A stretch of DNA of 64,000 bases from NCBI GenBank assembly GCA_903772945.1, contig CAICTM010000405.1:1-64000 (forward strand), in the 5' to 3' direction. The position numbers and the translations under genes are program-made. The DNA comes from Seminavis robusta. Its lineage: Eukaryota > Bacillariophyta > Bacillariophyceae > Naviculales > Naviculaceae. Shown here piece after piece: positions 10,311 through 21,800 of the stretch. How positions within the stretch are numbered: the first letter of the stretch is position 1; every line of letters begins with the position of its first letter. Under the pieces are notes generated by a model. The model searched no databases, was not told the DNA's origin, and saw only the letters and a list, made by a program, of their open reading frames with translations.

Positions 10311-13091
10311 ATGCATGCTGCTTGCATACAAGCTCTGTCACAAATCCATCCAGCAGAAGCAGCAGAAGAAGACAACACTAATGGCAATCCGAAGAAGATG
10401 AATCCATCAAACGAAATTTATAGTGGCGATGCTCAAAGTCGTATCGGTGAGTCTACTAGAGACGTCGATTATCAGCCTGACCCGCATCTTCAAGAAGAAC
10501 AAGGAGATCTCAAGAAAGCAAACTATACCGCTCCCAATCAAAACCCCGTACAGCTGGCAACAGATCTCAGTGAAACTGCCAGCATGGAATTTCTGGCAAA
10601 GAATGCACACGAGGCAAAGGTAACAGACACAGCGCCACCAGGAAATACCCACCAGCAAGGAGAAATGATAACCCCATCCAAACAGGTAACCAGAACTCGT
10701 CCCGGGATTGATAATCTTGCCCAGGCCAGTATGCCGGACGAGCACACAGAAGGGAACTTCAGGCTCAGTGACAACCGTACTACCAACAATGCGGATTATG
10801 CTTTTACAGAGCTTGCTAGCATGGAAGCTCGGCTCAGTGATACCCAACACAGTGGTCTGCTATCAACTTTCCCAAAAGAGCAAAAGAGACAGACTGCCGG
10901 TGCCCCAGGTATGCCCGCCAAAGGGTTGCAGGGAAACACAGGGCTGACAGCTCTGGGGGCACATCATATAGAACCAAGTGCTGATGTGGGTGGTGCTCGT
11001 CCAGTGTTGCGCGGGCTTGGCAAAAACAGGCCTGCAACTGTAAAGGCAACCATTGCAACATGTTGTATCAAGCCACAAATTGTCCTCCAAGAACAGAACC
11101 TAGAGCAAGGAAAATGTCCGCCAACTGTGTTGTCTGTTGCAGAAAGTGGCCAAGCAGTAGACAAGAAGTACTATCCAATGGTACCAAGCCAGCCAACAAA
11201 TGGACCTACCACTCATCGAGCTTTATGGGATGATTTTGCAGAAGAGATCGAGCCAATCCCAGTGGCACCTACGGCATTGCACCGAGAAGCCAACGCCCGG
11301 CCTGGAGCCTACATGGGTACAACCTTGCAGCGTGTTCAAAGTCTTGATTTTGAGCTTGTGGGTAACAGCAACAGCGATGAAACTGAACCCGTCAATTCCT
11401 CTTCAGTTGCAATCGACCACGTGTTGGACCCGGCCCTATTTCCCAATCAAGCAATGCGATCAGGCGTTACCATGGACCACTTGGCAGTGGCTAACCGTGT
11501 CATGGACGACCCAGAAGATTTAATGCGTGCGGATCCGGTCGATTTGGAGGAACACGAGAAAAGGAAACAAGAAACACTAAAATGGAGTCAAACACTCCTC
11601 TTTATTCTGTTTCTGGTAGTCTGTGCTGTGGCTGCCATTATCGGGACTGTGGCTGGAACAGCTGGAAAGAACAATACAGTTGTTGTGTACCAAACACCAT
11701 CTCCTACTGTCTTTGGCTCCATGACTCCTTCTGGAGTACCATCATCAGCCCCCACAGGAGTTCTGGACTTGATGTTGGATAATCTGCCCGATCACACCTT
11801 GGCTAGCATCAACAATGGCAGTGAAACTCCTCAGTGGAGAGCATGGAATTGGCTAGCCAATCACCAAAACATCACATGGCTACCAGAATGGAGAAAGGAG
11901 CAGTTGTTTGCTCTTGCCACCTTCTTCTATGCCTTTGAGGGAGACAAGTGGAACCCTCTCATAAAGGAGCGATGGATGGATGACAAAGTGGAGGAGTGCA
12001 ACTGGTTCTCCAGTGGATTTGGATATTTCTATGGTGCAAAATTCTACGAAAGTCCCCATACGTTTCCCTGCAACAGCCATGGTAAATTCACCTCTCTTTG
12101 GTTGGAAGAGCTTGAGCTTTCTGGTTTGGTGCCTTCTATTCCCCCAGAGATTGCCATGTTGACTTTGTTGTCACAGCTTGATTTTGGTTCCAATGAGATT
12201 GGAACATCAATGTCCTCTCTGATTCCACTAGAGCTGTATAGGATGACTGCATTGACTGGGTTGTTCTTTTTCAACGATCAATTGACTGGACCACTCCCTT
12301 CTGAGCTTGGACAGCTTACTCCTTTGGATACATTGCAGTTGTTTGGAAACAGTTTGACTGGTCAGATTCCTTCGGAGCTTGGTCAGCTGAGTGGTTTGAC
12401 TGACTTGCAGTTGTTGAAAAACCAGTTCACTGGGCGAATCCCTTCCCATCTTGGACTACTGACACAAATGTTGTACTTGGGGTTGAGTTACAACCAGTTA
12501 TCAGGTCCAATTCCTTCGGAACTGGTAGGACTCACTGCTTTGGTGGAATTGAATTTGCGTGACAATGAGCTAAGTGGGCAGGTTCCCTCTGAGTTTGGAC
12601 AACTCACCGCCTTGCGTCAGTTTCATTTGAATGAAAATGAGTTAACTGGCCAAATCCCCTCTGAAATGGGACAAGTGACTGCTCTGACAAGTTTGGGCTT
12701 GAGTGAAAATCAGTTGACTGGACATGTGCCATCAGAGCTTGGACTGCTCACAGGCTTGGATCGGTTGTATTTGAAAGAAAATCGACTCACTGGCCAGATC
12801 CCCTCTGAGTTTGGACAGCTGATTGGTTTGACATTCTTGCATTTGGATGGAAACCAGTTGACCGGACCTGTGCCCTCCGAGTTGGGCCTTTTGTTAACAG
12901 ATTTGGGTTATCTTGATCTTACTGGCAACCCTGGCTTGTCCGGCACAATCCCCGAGGAGCTATGCTCCTTGCAGAATGTGTCTTGTACCTTTGGTTTGGA
13001 TTGGCCCTGCAATCTTGGGTTTGACTGTACATCTATTCTGTGTGGATGTGATTGTGCCTGTTCCAATTCTTCTTTGACAGAAGGGGGATAA
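10311..13091 (+). CDS. LRR single-pass membrane protein 1
   Basis: 926 residues, uninterrupted. It is predicted to sit with its N-terminus in the cytosol: residues 1-425 are polar and disordered, a span (LLFILFLVVCAVAAIIGTV) lies at about 428-452, and the rest is extracellular or luminal. A Ser/Thr/Pro linker leads to a Trp-rich conserved block (about 505-590), then plant-type LRRs of about 24 residues with the core LTGQIPSELGQLT (about 596-890), and a Cys-rich cap containing CGCDCAC. There is no kinase or other enzyme domain. Cytosolic motifs shared with the paralogues here are RPGAY and MDHLAVANRV just before the span. The first ATG is at 10311. A second in-frame ATG at 10398 (KKMN context) matches the start of LRR protein 3 and may be the true start. 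Such proteins usually bind ligands or partners at the surface; the ligand is unknown. Confidence 0.88.
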   Translation: MHAACIQALSQIHPAEAAEEDNTNGNPKKMNPSNEIYSGDAQSRIGESTRDVDYQPDPHLQEEQGDLKKANYTAPNQNPVQLATDLSETASMEFLAKNAHEAKVTDTAPPGNTHQQGEMITPSKQVTRTRPGIDNLAQASMPDEHTEGNFRLSDNRTTNNADYAFTELASMEARLSDTQHSGLLSTFPKEQKRQTAGAPGMPAKGLQGNTGLTALGAHHIEPSADVGGARPVLRGLGKNRPATVKATIATCCIKPQIVLQEQNLEQGKCPPTVLSVAESGQAVDKKYYPMVPSQPTNGPTTHRALWDDFAEEIEPIPVAPTALHREANARPGAYMGTTLQRVQSLDFELVGNSNSDETEPVNSSSVAIDHVLDPALFPNQAMRSGVTMDHLAVANRVMDDPEDLMRADPVDLEEHEKRKQETLKWSQTLLFILFLVVCAVAAIIGTVAGTAGKNNTVVVYQTPSPTVFGSMTPSGVPSSAPTGVLDLMLDNLPDHTLASINNGSETPQWRAWNWLANHQNITWLPEWRKEQLFALATFFYAFEGDKWNPLIKERWMDDKVEECNWFSSGFGYFYGAKFYESPHTFPCNSHGKFTSLWLEELELSGLVPSIPPEIAMLTLLSQLDFGSNEIGTSMSSLIPLELYRMTALTGLFFFNDQLTGPLPSELGQLTPLDTLQLFGNSLTGQIPSELGQLSGLTDLQLLKNQFTGRIPSHLGLLTQMLYLGLSYNQLSGPIPSELVGLTALVELNLRDNELSGQVPSEFGQLTALRQFHLNENELTGQIPSEMGQVTALTSLGLSENQLTGHVPSELGLLTGLDRLYLKENRLTGQIPSEFGQLIGLTFLHLDGNQLTGPVPSELGLLLTDLGYLDLTGNPGLSGTIPEELCSLQNVSCTFGLDWPCNLGFDCTSILCGCDCACSNSSLTEGG

Positions 13092-14044
13092 TTTTACATA
13101 AGATTGTATGCTTTTAAATGCTGGAGAATGTCAAGTTGAGTGAGGGTTACCTCACTCCTTGGCCGACAACAAACCCGTCGCTACAATAGTCTAGTCCTCC
13201 AGTTCAAAGCAGCCATTTTATCTTGAAAGGAAGTAGTAGAGCGATTGCTTGGAGGCTTGTTGATGGCTCTGTTCGTCTTGGTACGAACGAAAAGCATGCT
13301 CCCTTTTGGCGGTTCGCCAGTTTTATCAAATGGTTAAGAAGGGCCCTCGTGGACGAGTCGAGATACATGATTGGTTATTACCGGTACCATGTGTTGTGGC
13401 GAGCACCAGCCTCTGGTTGGCATTGGCGCTCTCTGTGCACATCATTTGAATGACGGTGCAAATCAAATCATGTCCTCAGCCATGGAAGGCGTCGGCAACG
13501 TGCACCCGATACAAGGCGAGCAAGAATGATCATTCCACGCTGCTCGACTCCACGATCTCTACATCTCTTCCCTCTACCCGTCCATCACCCCGATTGGTAC
13601 CAAAAGCATTATGCAGAAACGAGGTTCGTTTTGCGTGGAACCGCTCAAACCCACGACTGATGGGCTCGCATACAACGATCTGTTCGATCACAAGGATCCA
13701 CAATAAAAAAAAGGGGGGTTTTAGAGTAGGGAAATTATCTACGGAAGCCAGCCGGGGCCAGGCTTAAGCAAAGAACCGTCGAAATTCAGGACTAGGTTCT
13801 GTGGGATCAGGGGCAAGAAATTGAGGACCATTACGGGGGGCAAAGGGACTAAAGTTTGGGGGGGATTAGAGTAGGGAATTGACTTGAGCTGACCGCATGC
13901 AGCAAAGAGCTCTCAAACGACACGAGGTCAATCGAGACACACCTTCAAAGAGCCCTTCTAAAGTTGTAGCTCTGTCTTTGCATGTTGCTGATCAGACATC
14001 AGACCCACGCATAAGTTGAGAAACAGCAAAAGCTTCCACCACCC
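13092..14044. other. Intergenic stretch downstream of LRR protein 1
   Basis: It holds the first copy of dispersed repeat R1 (13713-13883). Otherwise I see only short, unrecognised open frames. The last part is the upstream region of the KDEL receptor. Confidence 0.6.
13713..13883 (+). repeat. Dispersed repeat R1, copy 1
   Basis: It starts GGGGGGTTTTAGAGTAGGG and contains GCCAGGCTTAAGCAAAGAAC, AAATTCAGGACTAGGTTCTG, GGGGCAAGAAATTGAGGACC and GGGGGGCAAAGGG. It ends in a second partial copy of its own beginning (GGGGGGATTAGAGTAGGGAA, 13859-13880). The same block order recurs at 27613-27800, 44845-44988 and 45116-45273. The unit seems to be built to run in tandem. No coding capacity is seen. Confidence 0.85.
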
Positions 14045-15057
14045 ATGGCGATGAATATCTTTCGCCTCTGTGGCGACATGTCGCACCAGTTCGCCATTGT
14101 GCTCTTGATCGTCCAGCTTTTGAAGGCCAAGAATGCTAGAGGTGAGTGATGAGGCATGATGGACGTGTGCGTACTGTACTGTAAAGCAGAGTGCTGAACT
14201 CATCTCACCCGTCGATCCTCCTGATGTTCTGACTTTCTGCGCCCGTAAATAAACAAATACTTTAAGGAATTTCCGTCAAGACGCAAGAACTGCGCCTCTT
14301 GGTGTTTCTTACACGATATTTGGATCTCTTCACAACCTTTTATTCTCTCTACAACAGCTGTATGAAGTTTGCGTATATTGCGGAAACAGTCGCCATCATC
14401 TACATGATCAAGTTCTGGGAACCCATCCAGAGTTTCTATAACGCGGATCAAGATTCCTTTCCGCATTGGAAATATGCCGTTTTGCCTTGCAGTCTAGTTG
14501 CCCTTGCCACTCATTTGATTGGAGGTGGCACAAGAAACTTTGATCTCATGGAATTGCTCTGGACATTCTCCATCTACCTAGAGAGCATTGCCATTTTACC
14601 ACAACTATTGGTCCTGCAAAAGTACGGATTGGTCGAAAACCTGACGGGCAACTTTGTCTTTTTCTTGGGATTCTATCGGTTCATGTACGTTATCAACTGG
14701 ATCTACAGGGCCCACACGGAAAGGGGGTACCAGCATCATTATGTCGTCTACACGTGTGGGATTGTCCAAACCTTGCTGTATGCCGACTTTTTCTATCAGT
14801 ACTGTCGGGCACGTTGTCGACCTGGCCGGGCAACCGGTGGTGACGATAATGATGACGAAGAAAAGGCAGGAAACCTCGTCTTTGAGTTTGTGGGAACCCG
14901 CAATCATGGTGGCGGTGGTGGTGCTGTGGGATACACCGCCGGCACGGAAAGTCTCTTGACGGAACACAGTGACCCTTCTTTGGTAGTACCATCCCCTGCA
15001 AACAACGAAGACATGTCGTCCAGCGAAGAAAACGACGGCTCGGTTCGACAACGATAG
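14045..15057 (+). CDS. ERD2: ER lumen protein-retaining (KDEL) receptor
   Basis: Seven-span Golgi/ER receptor that binds C-terminal KDEL-type signals of escaped ER residents and returns them by COPI vesicles. Exon 1 is 14045-14141 and exon 2 is 14267-15057, joined across a 125-nt intron (GTGAGT donor, TTTAAG acceptor), giving 295 residues. The N-terminus MNIFRLCGDMSHQFAIVLL and the segment TRYLDLFTTFYSLYNSCMK are hallmark ERD2 sequence. Later spans include FYRFMYVINWIYR and YTCGIVQTLLYADFFYQY. The family is usually 210-220 residues. Here about 80 extra residues follow the last span; they are acidic, then Gly-rich, then Ser/Glu-rich, and presumably cytosolic. The start ATG is the first in the conserved frame (MAMNIF). 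The gene converges on the methyltransferase gene, with about 290 nt between stops. Confidence 0.95.
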
Positions 15058-15312
15058 GCAGAAGAAGAACGATGACAGTACTGTACTACCTATATAGATG
15101 TGATGTAACGTAACAGAGCTTTTGCCTAACCAGTTAAAATTATCTCGGCGTGGATGCCTCTTGTCCGCGACAGAATAGTGGCACTAGCTTGAGAGGTTTG
15201 AACTGTAGGCATCTGAGCCACGTTGGGGAAGAGCAAAGGAGCCAGTGGTTTGATCGACCGTTGCGGTCGGGTCGTTGTGCTAAACAAACAGGCAAGGGTT
15301 GACACAATCAAC

Positions 15313-15332
15313 GTCTCTCTCTCTCTCTCTCT
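15313..15332. repeat. CT dinucleotide microsatellite
   Basis: About ten CT units lie in the gap between two convergent genes, probably in the 3' untranslated part of one of them. Confidence 0.85.
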
Positions 15333-15345
15333 GTGTCCTTGCCTA

Positions 15346-18300
15346 CTATAGGTTTTCATCCCCATCATAGAACCGATAGACGACAAACTCGGCACACCGA
15401 AAGTCACCAAAGTTGAGCTCCTTGCTCACCGTTCGGTACCCCAATTGGTAGAGACGATCAAACAAAGCCACAACTGCCTCTCGTCCTTTTTCCTTCACCA
15501 AATGGGGTGGAACGTAACCTGGATTAGCATGGCGAGTGTGCAACTCAAACGCCATTTGGCGAGGGAGATGCTCCGTAGACTGCAAGATTGAGTCAAACAG
15601 TTTCCATTCGAATCCTTCAATGTCAAACTTGAGCAGATCCACTTCTTCATGGTGCAACCGCTCCATAATCTCTTCCAATCGGACCATGTTGGAAGAGAAT
15701 TTGCTCATGTCGTAGACATTGCTCTTTTTCAGTACATCTTGATCGACAGCATCTTCTTCTCCGACACACCAGGGATGAAAGGCCAAGTTGACGATATCCT
15801 TTTGATAGTCTATGAATCGGGTCAACGCATCCACGTCGTTCATGGTACAATCAAATGAATGCACAGCACAGCCTGTATTCTTTTGTGCCATGGTCACCTC
15901 AAAACTCGTTTCGTAAGCAATCCCTGCCCCGTAAATGACACAATCCCCATCCAATTTGCCAAAGAGCGTTTCACCGACCAAAGCCTTTTTGCTTTGACCA
16001 TTTCCATCCCCTGGTTCCATTAGGTGCGCCTCCAAGTCGACTGCCACAATGATTTCATCAAAGACGGGATCTTTCTTTTCATCCATGACGGGCTCGTATC
16101 CCGGTGCAGTGAATTTGGTCATGGCCTCTCTCAAGAGTTTCCCTGCCTTTAACTGCAATGCCTGATTGGCTGGACTGTTGGCACTTTCTAGCACTTTCTC
16201 GCGAAACTCTTGTCGTAGCTGAGCATTCTTGTCGTTTCCTTTTTGCTGTTCTCTCTTCTCCTTTTCCCACACGTATTGTCGTTCTTCTTGCGGTCGAATC
16301 AAGGCATCTCGTGACATCCAGCTTCGGATCGGTGGCTTTTGGATGTTGGCAGTATCTTCCTTCGGAGGTATGGACAAGGAAACGGCAGGTTTGTCGTTGT
16401 TGTCTTGCGGTGGCGGGGGTAGAGGTGGAGTGGTCTTTGTGTCTGACTGGCTACTTGTTTGTTTGGCCGATGCCACCAATTGACTTTGGAGTTCGGGCCT
16501 CAGTGGTGGTGTTGGCAGGCACTTCTTCCCGTGTATGATATTTGGGCTATGGTTACAGGCCCTTTTCCTGTTTTGTGCGACTGTTTGAATCATTTGTTTG
16601 AGTGCCTTGTCCAAACTCTCTTCTGTAGATTCGTGTGTTGTTGCTGGTGCCGTGAGCACATCCTTGTAGGAATCATATATGTCTTTGTGCATGACAGACG
16701 GCAAATGATACCCAATCAACTGGGACAGGCTTCCAGACAGTTTCATGGATTTGGGATTGTAACGGAAGTATCCAAGGCCTCCTGCCTCTTTTAATATTAT
16801 AGATCGCGAGCAAGTGTGGCAAGAAGAAACTGTGAACCATACCGTCGATTGGATGCCAACAACACACAATAACCTACAGTACTTACCTGGAAACAGTAAC
16901 GGGATCAAAATGTCGCATTTGGACACGGATTGTTGGAATCCAATGAAGCTAGACTGGTTGGCAATGAAAACAAAATCGTCAACTTTGTTAATGACATATT
17001 CTTGTATCATCCCAAATCGATGATGCAAATGCAGTTCAACATGTTGTCGGTAATAATTGGCATCAGCCCCAAAGACAGATGCCAGCCTGGCATGACTTTT
17101 GGCTGTTCCAATGGTACAAAGCCGAATTTTATCGTTGTTTTTGTTGTTTTGTGGCTGTTGGCATCGTTCTGAATCTGGAAACATGGGAAATATGTCTGCC
17201 ATGAAGTAGCATGTCTGATTGTGCATGGGGTTGAGCCAACAGGACCTTTTTCTGGTATTGTCATCACAGAAGGTTTCACTGATATCGCACGCTGGAAATA
17301 CAAAAAAGAGGATGATAGAGATCAGATGAGATCAAAGACTGGATTACAATGATTGACAGAATGACAGAAGTAGAACTCACAGACATGCTGTACACAAAAA
17401 TGAAAGGGGCTGCGATTGACGAACCCTTTGGGATCAATGGTACCACAACTGACAGCAATTTGAGCTGCATATATTCCCTCATACTTTTCCATTTCCCATG
17501 GACTGCCAACATCCCCAATGATGGCCATGACATTTTCGTATTTGGTATTGGTAGTATTGCGTTTGCTTTCCGCCACCATGCGACGTCGTGGGACTCCTTG
17601 TAGATAAGAGTAGTAGTATGCCTTGTAGGTGGGCAATTCCTTGGCCTTTTCAGCATGGAGGGTCATGGCAATGTCAAAAACGACTAAGGAAAGACCACAC
17701 AAGACAAGGCACGTGTGAGGACAGGGCATGGATGGATGGCGCAACATACGCAATCCGCAAGTAAGTAGTCTCAGTTTACCATACCAACGTTGCTCTTTGT
17801 GAAATCACAGGGCATGTCATCCCACGGGAGTGGATATTTGAGGACAACGCTCTCCAGCAACTCATAGTGATAATCCGGGTGATTGGCTACCAAGACACGG
17901 CAGGCAATGTCATTGCCACTATTGTAGTCTTTTCTAAGGGTGGGAGCAGTGTCTCCCTTGGCACTGTTGTCATGGGGATCACTTCGAGCAAACGTGCCTG
18001 GATCTTCCTTCTCAAGAGGAACATTGGCAGTCAGTAGAGAACTCTTGTCAATTTCTTCTTGTGAAATACAGACTGTGCTCTCATGCTGCTGCTCGTACTT
18101 GCTGGCATAAGCCTCGGTGCTAGCAGTTGTGGTACCGATAGTTGTGGTGGTGGCCATTGTGTCTTTCAAAGTGATTTTGATGCTACCAAGAAGGCGATCT
18201 GTTTGGGAGCGAAAGTACACAAAGCAGAAACCCATCATCACCAAGCCCAAGTTCAGCAGGAAGCGACGAACGCTGCATAAACCCACACTCGTCGTGCTGC

Positions 18301-18367
18301 CGTTGCGTCTTGCTGCCGTTGCCCCCTTTTTCTTTGTACTACCAACATTGTACCGAGATTTGGGCAT
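15346..18367 (-). CDS. Membrane-anchored methyltransferase, METTL24/Methyltransf_22-like
   Basis: Four exons on the minus strand: 17785-18367, 17381-17683, 16887-17291 and 15346-16787. All junctions are GT-AG and in phase, giving 910 residues. The N-terminus is basic, followed by one span at about 36-52 (LLNLGLVMMGFCFVYF), so it is a type II, probably Golgi, protein. Residues about 150-450 form a Cys-containing domain I do not recognise. A Lys/Gln/Pro-rich linker follows. The C-terminal domain has the S-adenosylmethionine motif VIYGAGIAYETSFE near residue 711 and DLLKFDIEGFEWKLFDS near 813, as in the FkbM/Methyltransf_22 group. The substrate is unknown; glycan or protein methylation is possible. 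The last intron (16788-16886) is 99 nt with no in-frame stop, so its retention would add 33 residues. The start ATG follows an in-frame basic leader. Confidence 0.82.
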
Positions 18368-18814
18368 GGTTGATTCACCACTAGCTAGCTAGATAGGTAC
18401 CAGTCAGAGAGTCAATCTGATCTGAGGTTGGCTATTATAGCTTAGGCTGCATGCATGGGAACCCAGGCCGTTGATTCGATTCTGAGACGGCGGGTCGGTT
18501 GGAGAAGAAAAATGAAGGGACCAAAAAACGGCAAAAAGGATTCCAGAGAGCATTTGAAGCGTAGTGGAGGTAAATAATTCACTGTAGTTAAGCTTGTTTG
18601 TTACCTCATCTCCCTTAGTCTCCAAGCCGGCTTCCGTTTTAGCATATAAGCCAGTTGATTCGCAGAGGTGAGACGGTGGGGGAATGAACTCTTCAGTCAG
18701 TGGATGACAAGAGGTTTGGACCAATCTTCGGTTCTGGTACCCTTTTCCTAACCCATACCTGGACATCAAATTCTGAGTATGTAATTGTCTTCTAATATAT
18801 GTCCAAATACTTTC
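18368..18814. other. Gap between two minus-strand genes
   Basis: This stretch should hold the promoter of the methyltransferase gene and the 3' end of the transporter gene. A CTAGCTAGCTAG palindrome run at 18381 lies just upstream of the methyltransferase ATG. Nothing else is recognised. Confidence 0.5.
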
Positions 18815-21800
18815 CTAACATTCAACTTCTTCCTCGAGCACACTGCCCCACATCTCATTGTTCATGACAGAAGCATCGGGTGTTTTTGTCAGCGATCCAT
18901 CCGCCAGCTCGCCTCCGACTTGTGCTGGTTTTGTTTCCTTTGTGGATGCTTTCGTGGATTCGTCGGGTGTGGTGTCAACTCCACAGAGTTTATCCGCCAT
19001 GTATGTCGGCGTGGCAGGACCAAGGGTGTCCGCCAAGACCAAAAAGACAACAAAGCTCCCCAGAATGGACTGGATGATTGTGAAGAACAGGATAGTGGCA
19101 AACTTGGTGAAGAATGTAATGATGCAAAACAACATGACAGCCGCACCAGCAATGGTGGTAACAGCCGCAGCCAAGATGGAAGGACCCATATAGATCAGAG
19201 CGTGTTTGGCTCGTTTCTCTCTTGGAACTGTGCCTGGCAACGACGTGTAGGCATGAGACAAGTGAATCACAAAGTCCACTGCGCAAGAAGCAAAGAGGAA
19301 GTGAACGTGTGAGTGGGATGCAGGGTGCAGAGCCGTCCAAGCCTTACATGCATGGCAGCTTACCCGAAATTCCAATCAAAATGGCAAAGCAGATGGATTC
19401 CACTACAAGGGCAGACATACGAGGCAGAAAGAACGTCAGCTGTCATTCAATGCCTCAAAGGACGGGGCGTTCTTGTCGTCCCACGATCACTCACAGAATC
19501 CCAACCTCCAACCAATCGTAACTATCATTGCTGTGACACTGGACAATACATAGCCCACGCAGAGGACCGAAAAGATCGTCATGACTATAGACCGCGACGA
19601 TAGCAAAATGATAACTGCTGAAGCCGAAATGGCGATCGCTGCTGATCCAAGTGCCGTACTGAACATTTGCAGATTGGTGTCGTACCACCAGAAGTCATGT
19701 GACGAGAAGAATGCCTTGCTGACTTCTGGTGGAGCTGATTTTTGCACTTCGGTCAACCAATCCTCTGTCGCGTGCCATTCTTCATCCAACTTGTCGCTAG
19801 GGCTGCGCAAGAATCGAATCCGGCATGGCTCGTTTGTTAGTACATCTATCATTATTTCGACATGAGACGGTTTCGTGCGCTCAACTTCCAAGCAAGACGT
19901 ACCTGTCATATCGCACCGGGCTAGCATATTCGAAAAATATGATTTCCACAATCCCGTCCCGCGAGAGCACACGATAATCATCCACTTCGTCCGCCCATGC
20001 CGAAGTACATTCATGAAAGACTGACGGAGAAATGGGCAACCCCCATGCAAACCCACACGACTTCAGGTAGGCTTCACTGACGGTAGCATTCTCTGTTTGC
20101 GAGGCATTCCACTCGGACCGCAACCATGCATCAAAGCTATCAATGGGACAGGCGTCCTCATCGAATTGGCTGCTGTTGGTCTGGTTGAAGAACTTGTCAC
20201 AAAACCCGAGCATGTACTCTTGCGCCTCTGTGGTTGACGGATCAAACGAGTCGTCCAAGACCAGCTGACTCCACGATCTTGGATTGTTGTGATCGCCCGT
20301 GTCGGCCGGAATGGTTCCCCACAGCATTACTGCATACGATCCCGCTGATTTGTACAAAACATCGCTGAGCAGGTGCAACCGCCAGGCATTGGATTTTTCG
20401 AATTCGTGGTCTTCTCGGAAGAGTCGCACATCGGGCGTCAAGGGAAGCCTTAGTTGGGATGCTTTCCAGAGGCATAGTCCATAGGCTACCGCACAAGCCA
20501 CCAATAGCGGATATCGCAGTGTGTGCAAGACGTGATAATACCCCAATAGCACTCGTCGAATGAGACTGGGTTTGTGGTCTTCATCAATGTCCTTGTAGCG
20601 ATTGTGCAAATTTACAACGTTCAACTCGTGGGCTTGTTCCTGCAAGTTTTGGGTCAAATTTTGAATCATGTTGCCATCATCGTCATATTTGGCGTGTTCT
20701 TGCTTTTTCTCAGCCTCGTCCTTATCTACTAACTCGCTGTCATCGTTAATTTCGTGTTTGCCTCCTTCGAAGCGATGACAGCAGTGACAGGTCATGCAAC
20801 AGTTTGGTTTGTCGACTCGTTCCAGATACTGATCATAGATGCACAGACTCGGGAAAACGAGTAGAATATCCATAATGTAATCCCAGACAATGAGTAGTCC
20901 ACAAAAAATGGCAAAAAGCCGGACCGGAGCCACGGGACAAATCGCGGTTCCTATTTACAAAGGGCAAACCCAAAAGCGAACAAAACGGTGAGCCGTGTTC
21001 TTTCTTCATCATGCATATCATCTTTATCTCATTGCATGTACATTCGAACTGCATGCACTTACCAAAAAACGCAATCGCCGTAGTGGACGTGGTCAAGAGC
21101 ATGGCTTCGGCACTGTCGGGCAATGCCTTGGCGGCAATTTCTTCCGTGGTGTCCTCTGGAAAATCCTTGCGGGCATTCTTCCACTTGTCGACTGCTACAA
21201 AGACTGCGTCAATAAACAAAAACATGAAAGTGTACAGTAGTCAGGTTAGAAAAGGATCCCATGCCAACACGTGCACACAGTAGTACCGGATACTGAAGCA
21301 TATAGGTACTGTACCTAAGCAACCTACCATGATCTGCACCAAGCGCAAACACCACAAAGACTCCAATGAAATTGAGAAATGGGAAAAAGGTCAATCCTCC
21401 CAAAAAGTAATAGGTAAAGTATGCCAGTGGAAAGGAGAGACAGATCTGGACAATACCAACAAAACTGAGGAAAAATGATCGGGTGTGAATCATGAGGGCA
21501 AAGACAGTGGTAATGGCACTTCCCGCCGCCAATGCCATGTCACTGTTGACGGCCGTTTCGGAGAGCAGCGTTGCAAAATCTTCGTACTGTGTATCGTAAG
21601 CTCCTTCAATGTTTTCGGTTCCCTTGTGAAAGTAATCGACTCGTTCGTACAAGGCGCGCACCGTGTCCTCCACCGTGTCCTCGTCCACGGGTGTTCGGTA
21701 AATGCTGGATGTGTAGGTGATGCGTCCATCGTTGGCCGTTTGAAAGAATTCATCGAGTACACTGGGATAAAAGCCCAGGGGACATTCGGTGGGCATTCGT

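Noticed and set aside
21204-21327. Non-canonical intron flanked by a CATG direct repeat in the transporter gene
   Set aside because: The apparent lack of an AG acceptor came from placing the junction too early. Using the AG at 21204-21205 restores a normal GT-AG intron and the motif GADHVFVAVDKW.
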